DNA of 64,000 nt from JAJNBA01 sp963842295. Lineage in GTDB: Bacteria > Actinomycetota > UBA4738 > HRBIN12. The notes under the pieces were generated by a model. That model searched no databases and was not told where the DNA came from. It worked only from the letters and a program-made list of their open reading frames with translations. Shown here piece after piece: positions 60,029 to 64,000 of this stretch; the stretch's first letter is position 1; each line of letters begins with the position of its first letter. The position numbers and the translations under genes are program-made. Where the stretch lies: positions 124,001 through 188,000 of the forward strand of contig CAWJFY010000006.1 in the NCBI GenBank assembly GCA_963842295.1, given 5' to 3'.

Positions 60029-62668
60029 GTGCTGACGCCCGAGATCCTCGGCCGGACGTTCGCGGACGCTCCGGATCCGGAGCTTGCGCGCGTGGCGTTC
60101 TCGCGCGTGGGCGAGGACGCCCACGCGCGAGAGGTCTTGGGCCGGCCGGAGGTCCTGCCGGTCGCCTCGCGGTTGCTCGGGTTCTCGACCGCGGCGAGCG
60201 ACCTGCTGGTCCGCCACCCTGAGGAGATCGACGCGCTCACGGACGTCCGCGCCAGGAACGAGGGAGAGCTCGACGCGGAGCTCGCGGACGACTGCGACAG
60301 GCACGGCACCACCGCGGGCCTCCGCCGGTTCCGAAGGCGAGCGATGCTCCGCATCGCCGCGCGTGACCTCGCCGCCGCGCCGTACGAGGGTGTGGTCGCA
60401 GAGATCAGTGACGTGGCCGACGCGTGTCTGGGGCACGCGTGTCCCGACGGCTATGCGATCGTCGCGCTCGGCAAGCTCGGTGGCCGGGAGCTCAACTACG
60501 CGAGCGACGTCGACCTCCTTCTCCTCCACCGCGAAGACGTGGGCGGGGACGTGGCCGAGACCGAGGCCTCCAATCTGATCGCCGATCTGTCCGACCCGAC
60601 CTCGGAAGGAGTCGCCCTCCGGGTCGATCTCACCCTTCGGCCGGGGGGTCGTGCCGGCTCGCTCGTGCGCACGCTGGCCGCCACGCTTGCCTACTACGAA
60701 CGCGAAGCCGCCACCTGGGAACGCCAGGCGATGATCAAGGCGCGAGCCGCGGTGGGGGACCGGGGGCTCGGCGACGCCTTCGTCGAAGGTGTTGCTGAGT
60801 TCGTCTATCCCCGGGACCTGCACGAGGCCGCGATCGACGACGTCCGGCGTTCGAAGGTTCGAATCGAGGAGTACATGCGGCGTCGCGGCAAGGAGCTCAC
60901 CGAGGTGAAGCGGGGCCGCGGCGGCATCCGCGACGTCGAGTTCGCGGTGCAGCTCCTGCAGATCGTCCACGGGCGGAGGGACGAACGGCTGCGCGAGCCC
61001 AACACGCTCCGGGCGCTCGCCGCGCTCGCGGATGAGGGCTACGTGGCGTATGAGGACGCGGAGGCCCTCGCCGACGCCTACCGGTTCCTGCGGAGACTGG
61101 AGCACCGGCTGCAGATGGTGCGCGACCTCCAGACCCACGACCTCCCGGCCGACCGGCACGCGCGCACCACGGTGGCGCGGTCGCTCGGGCTCTCCGGCGC
61201 CGACGCCCTGCAAGCCGAGTACGACCGGACGACGGGGCTGGTCCGGGGGATCCACGAGCGGCTCTTCTACCGGCCGCTCCTCGAAGCGTTCGCCGGCCCG
61301 GTCCAGCCGAAGCCGGGTCACGACCGCGAAGCCACCGAGGAGCTCCTCGCCGGGCTCGGGTTCGCGCAGCCGCCGCGCGCCTTCGAGTCCCTGCAGCGAC
61401 TCGTGGCGCCCTCCACGCGGATCGGCAAGGTCCTGTCGCACGTGTTCCCCGTGATGGCGCCGGCCCTGGCGCTCGCGGCCGACCCGGACGCGGCCCTCGT
61501 CCGGCTGGAGCGGATCGCCGAGGCGGTGGGGGACCGGACCGCGCCCGCCGACGCGCTCGCCGCCGATCCACAAGCGGCTCGGCGGCTCGCCCACCTCGCC
61601 GCGGCCAGCTCGTTCGCGACCGATCTGCTGGTGGCCGAGCCTGATCGGATCCTCGCGCTCTCCGGCAGCCTCTTCGGCGCGCCCGCGGTCGATTCGCAGG
61701 CCCAGCTCGTCGAAGCGGTCGCGCGGAGCGCCGGCCGGGAGCTCACGCCCCGCGAGACGGGGGAGGCGATCGCCGCGGTCGCGTACCGGGTGATCGGGGA
61801 GGCGCTCGCCGCCGCCGAGCCCGGCCTCCCGTTCGCCGTGGTCGGGATGGGCAAGCTCGGCGCCAAGGAGCTGAACGTCGCGAGCGACCTCGACCTGCTG
61901 TTCGTCTACGAGGGCGAGGGGTCGGACGACCTCGCGCGAGCGACCTCCGCCGCCGAGCGCGTGATGCGCCACGTGCACGAGGCGGGGTGGGAGCCCGATG
62001 CCGATCTCCGGCCGGAGGGGCGAAGCGGCCCGCTGGCTCGTTCGATGGCGGGCTTCCTCGAGTACTGGGAGCGCTACGCGGATCCGTGGGAGTTCCAATC
62101 GCTGCTGCGGGCGCGTCACGTGGCCGGCGACCCGGACCTGGGCCGGCGGTTCGAGCTGAACGCCGCGGACTTCGCGTATCCGCCGGACGGGCTCACCCTC
62201 GATCGCGTGGTCGAGGTCCGCCGGATGCGGGACCGGATCGAACGCGAACGCGTGAAGCCGCCGGAGGCGTCAAGGTTCCACTTCAAGCTCGGCCGCGGGT
62301 CGCTCGCCGACGTGCAGTTCGCGGTGGAGCTGTCCCTGATGCGCTTCGGGGGAGAACATCCCGAGGTGAGGTCCCGCCGAACGCTCGAGGCGATCGAGCG
62401 GCTCGCGGCGGCGCGTCATCTGGAGGACCAGGTCGCGCGCGACCTCGCGGAGGCGTTCGTGTTCCTCTCCGAGGTGAAGAACGTGCTCGAGATGGACAGG
62501 CGTGTCCATGCGGAGGCGGTTCCGGCGTCGCCGGGCGAGCAAACGGCGCTCGCCCGGCGCCTCGGCTTCGAGGAGTACCCACGACAGGCGTTCCTGGAGC
62601 GCTACCTACACGTCACTCGGAGGTGTCGCCGAGCGATGGAGCGGGTATTCGCCCAGGCACTCGCCTAG
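60029..62668 (+). CDS. glnE: Glutamine synthetase adenylyltransferase/deadenylase
   Basis: GlnE adds and removes AMP on glutamine synthetase according to nitrogen status. The 879-residue protein has two nucleotidyltransferase domains, GKLGGRELNYASDVDLLLL near residue 150 (deadenylase side) and GKLGAKELNVASDLDLLFVY near residue 610 (adenylylase side), each followed by a helical region. WERQAMIKARAAVGDRGLG and GRGGIRDVEFAVQLLQI are family motifs. It is a little shorter than E. coli GlnE. The GTG start has TACGAT just upstream. The neighbouring synthetase lacks the usual modification motif, so the target may be elsewhere in the genome. Confidence 0.95.
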   Translation: MLTPEILGRTFADAPDPELARVAFSRVGEDAHAREVLGRPEVLPVASRLLGFSTAASDLLVRHPEEIDALTDVRARNEGELDAELADDCDRHGTTAGLRRFRRRAMLRIAARDLAAAPYEGVVAEISDVADACLGHACPDGYAIVALGKLGGRELNYASDVDLLLLHREDVGGDVAETEASNLIADLSDPTSEGVALRVDLTLRPGGRAGSLVRTLAATLAYYEREAATWERQAMIKARAAVGDRGLGDAFVEGVAEFVYPRDLHEAAIDDVRRSKVRIEEYMRRRGKELTEVKRGRGGIRDVEFAVQLLQIVHGRRDERLREPNTLRALAALADEGYVAYEDAEALADAYRFLRRLEHRLQMVRDLQTHDLPADRHARTTVARSLGLSGADALQAEYDRTTGLVRGIHERLFYRPLLEAFAGPVQPKPGHDREATEELLAGLGFAQPPRAFESLQRLVAPSTRIGKVLSHVFPVMAPALALAADPDAALVRLERIAEAVGDRTAPADALAADPQAARRLAHLAAASSFATDLLVAEPDRILALSGSLFGAPAVDSQAQLVEAVARSAGRELTPRETGEAIAAVAYRVIGEALAAAEPGLPFAVVGMGKLGAKELNVASDLDLLFVYEGEGSDDLARATSAAERVMRHVHEAGWEPDADLRPEGRSGPLARSMAGFLEYWERYADPWEFQSLLRARHVAGDPDLGRRFELNAADFAYPPDGLTLDRVVEVRRMRDRIERERVKPPEASRFHFKLGRGSLADVQFAVELSLMRFGGEHPEVRSRRTLEAIERLAAARHLEDQVARDLAEAFVFLSEVKNVLEMDRRVHAEAVPASPGEQTALARRLGFEEYPRQAFLERYLHVTRRCRRAMERVFAQALA

Positions 62669-62696
62669 GCGGATGGCTCGGCAGAGAGGAGAAGCG

Positions 62697-63056
62697 ATGC
62701 TGACGGACTTCAAGGCGTTCATCTCGCGCGGGGACCTGGTCGAGCTGGCCGTGGCAGTGATCCTCGGTCTGGCGCTCAACACGGTGGTGCAATCGCTGGT
62801 CACCGACGTGATCACACCGCTCATCGCCGCGGTCTTCGGCCAGCCGGATTTCTCGGGCATCAAGATCGACATCGGCGATACCGCCATCAGGATCGGGAGC
62901 TTCCTGAACGCGCTGATCTACTTCGCGCTGGTGGCGTTCGTGCTGTTCCTGATCATCAAGGCCTACAACCGTGCTCTTCCCAAGGAGGAGAAGCCAGGAG
63001 AACCGACCGAGAGAGAGCTGCTCACGCAGATCAGAGACGAGTTGCAGCGCCGCTGA
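62697..63056 (+). CDS. mscL: Large-conductance mechanosensitive channel
   Basis: A 119-residue pentameric channel that opens under membrane tension to release osmolytes. FKAFISRGDLVELAVAVILG then NTVVQSLVTDVITPLIAAVF is the pore-lining TM1; FLNALIYFALVAFVLFLIIK is TM2; then a short cytosolic helix PTERELLTQIRDELQRR. Length is a little under the family norm. The ATG is 28 nt after glnE with GAGAGGAGAAG upstream. Confidence 0.96.
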   Translation: MLTDFKAFISRGDLVELAVAVILGLALNTVVQSLVTDVITPLIAAVFGQPDFSGIKIDIGDTAIRIGSFLNALIYFALVAFVLFLIIKAYNRALPKEEKPGEPTERELLTQIRDELQRR

Positions 63057-63105
63057 TCACTGATTCGGACTGAACTTTCGGGGGTCCGGATACCGATACA
63101 AAGGC

Positions 63106-63390
63106 ATGGAGATCCAGGCGACGTCCGACGCGTTGAAGCTGATCCGAGCGCGTGGCGGGATGCTGTTCGTCTGGATCGAGGCGGGGATGCGAGGACTGCG
63201 GTTCCTGCGGACCTCGACGGAGCCGCCACCCGACGCGTTGGACTGGGAGCGCTACGAGACCCCAGAGGGTTTCATCGTGTTCACGCCACCGCAGATGCGG
63301 AAGCCGCTGACCCTCGGTCTCGAGGTGCGGGGGTTCCTCACGAAGCTCCGCATCAACGCCCTCTGGAACGGCTGCGCCTTCGTCGTCTAG
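63106..63390 (+). CDS. Small protein of unknown function
   Basis: Not recognised. The 94-residue protein starts MEIQATSDALKLIRARGGML and has LRFLRTSTEPPPDALDWERY and ETPEGFIVFTPPQMRKPLTL. It looks like a compact alpha-beta domain; the opening recalls IscA/HesB proteins, but only one cysteine is present near the C-terminus (WNGCAFVV), so it does not fit that metal-binding type. GATACA lies just before the ATG. It overlaps the convergent gene by four nucleotides. Confidence 0.62.
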   Translation: MEIQATSDALKLIRARGGMLFVWIEAGMRGLRFLRTSTEPPPDALDWERYETPEGFIVFTPPQMRKPLTLGLEVRGFLTKLRINALWNGCAFVV

Positions 63391-63635
63391 GGGTTCGAGC
63401 CGGGCATCATTCGCGCTTCGACGGACTCAAGCTGCCAGTGGCTCTCGAGTAGCACCTCGGTATCGAGCGATACCCATAGCCAGTTGGCCTCGATAAGAGC
63501 TTCGATCTGGTCTCGTGAGAGACCGCTCGGGCCTTCCAGTTTCGAGCGGATGCTGAAAACGAAGCACGCGGTCAGGTCGACTCTGTACTCCGCTCGACCT
63601 TCGCGTGTCGACACCGCGGAACGGTAGCGATCCAA
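63387..63635 (-). CDS. Small protein of unknown function, minus strand
   Basis: Not recognised. The 82-residue frame begins with a TTG (an internal GTG eight codons later is an alternative) and contains YRVDLTACFVFSIRSKLEGP and LIEANWLWVSLDTEVLLESH. It has sensible amino acid composition but no ribosome binding site. It is divergent from the last gene, with a palindrome between. Confidence 0.5.
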   Translation of the reverse strand: MDRYRSAVSTREGRAEYRVDLTACFVFSIRSKLEGPSGLSRDQIEALIEANWLWVSLDTEVLLESHWQLESVEARMMPGSNP

Positions 63636-63646
63636 TCAGTGGATCG

Positions 63647-63664
63647 TCAGATCATTCGATCTGA
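63647..63664. repeat. Palindromic inverted repeat, possible operator
   Basis: TCAGATC (63647-63653) and GATCTGA (63658-63664) form a perfect 7-bp inverted repeat with a four-base centre. It lies between two divergent small genes and could bind a dimeric regulator. Confidence 0.4.
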
Positions 63665-63715
63665 TCGTGACGGATCTCACAGACAACTTGAGCTGATCCC
63701 GGTTCGCTTGGGCTC

Positions 63716-64000
63716 GTGAAATCGGACAGGTCAAAGGATCTAGGTTTTCTGGCGCTGCTTGTTTCGGATGGCATGTCTATCGCCTTCCCGCCAGAGGTCT
63801 ATCGAGCCCGACACAAGGCCGAGCGCGAGATGACAAGGTGGGCACAGGCTCTTGAGGCGGTAGCAACGACACCAGCCGTTACTCCCTTCTCGGGAAGGCG
63901 CGAGATCGGCGACTATTGGGTCCGCTTGGTGGATGCAGAGGGCGCGCCGTCGTCCGCATCAGCCCTATGGGTTTGCACGTTTTGGACCCCCGATGGGTAT
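63716..64000 (+). CDS. Reading frame of unknown function, runs off the window
   Basis: Ninety-five codons open from a GTG at 63716 to the window end without a stop: MKSDRSKDLGFLALLVSDGM, then VYRARHKAEREMTRWAQALE and REIGDYWVRLVDAEGAPSSA. The codon choice has more A or T in third positions than in neighbouring genes, so the sequence may be of foreign origin. No family is recognised, and no ribosome binding site is clear. A palindrome lies about 50 nt upstream. Confidence 0.5.
   Translation, partial: MKSDRSKDLGFLALLVSDGMSIAFPPEVYRARHKAEREMTRWAQALEAVATTPAVTPFSGRREIGDYWVRLVDAEGAPSSASALWVCTFWTPDGY

Noticed and set aside
59918..62119. A 733-residue minus-strand frame opposite glnE
   Set aside because: Shadow frame; the plus strand has both GlnE catalytic motifs.

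Overview
The window is one continuous stretch of high-GC bacterial chromosome, almost certainly from an actinomycete-related organism (Actinomycetota), probably a poorly sampled or uncultured lineage. The signs are an HspR repressor inside a dnaK-grpE-dnaJ-clpB operon, a GlnA2-type glutamine synthetase beside glnE, a dCTP deaminase that resembles the bifunctional mycobacterial enzyme, a tRNA-Glu-Asp-Phe cluster, many GTG starts, and many genes with a TANNNT -10 box 6-9 nt before the start codon and no Shine-Dalgarno sequence (leaderless mRNAs). No phage, insertion sequence, CRISPR array or integrase is visible.

Layout. 1-1.6 kb: a histidine kinase, the first codons of a response regulator, and panB. 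1.7-5.7 kb: rpsF-ssb-rpsR-rplI, a gene-free stretch with DnaA-box-like sites, then dnaB and nth. 5.7-10 kb: a methyltransferase, tRNA-Gly, trpD, a broken VOC-fold gene, dcd and a NarL/DegU-type two-component pair. 10-17.5 kb: the heat-shock operon dnaK-grpE-dnaJ-hspR-GNAT-clpB with a promoter and inverted repeat upstream. 17.5-22.9 kb: two related membrane-anchored proteins of unknown function, lemA, an MFS exporter, a divergent Na/phosphate-type transporter and an NTF2-fold protein. 22.9-31.4 kb: purine operon purA-D-E-B-C-S-Q-L with overlapping stop and start codons at every junction; its PurE lacks a catalytic histidine. 31.4-37.3 kb: an aldo/keto reductase, an ECF sigma factor coupled to an O6-alkylguanine methyltransferase, a methyltransferase, purF and purM.

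37.4-42.2 kb: a CheY-like regulator, a small SH3-like protein, a BtuF-like binding protein and E2, E1-beta and E1-alpha of a 2-oxoacid dehydrogenase. 42.2-47.5 kb: a conserved unknown gene, then a decaying block with an intact ECF sigma factor, a broken membrane partner and two tandem frameshifted vanadium-haloperoxidase (PAP2-fold) genes. 47.5-49.1 kb: tRNAs and small envelope proteins. 49.1-52.3 kb: a lipoprotein, nadE, an unknown gene and a cupredoxin. 52.3-57.7 kb: a frameshifted adenylate cyclase/ATPase/TPR regulator and a tandem pair of secreted paralogues duplicated with their flanks. 57.8-63.1 kb: glnA2-type synthetase, VOC protein, RidA, glnE and mscL. 63.1-64 kb: small unknown genes, ending in an open reading frame that runs off the window and looks less GC-rich.

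No wholly new multi-gene system can be proven from sequence alone. The best leads are the active-site-divergent PurE, the paired unknown membrane proteins next to LemA, the tandem secreted family, the sigma-factor/Ogt unit, and the leaderless promoter architecture, including two start codons facing away from each other across only 32 bp.
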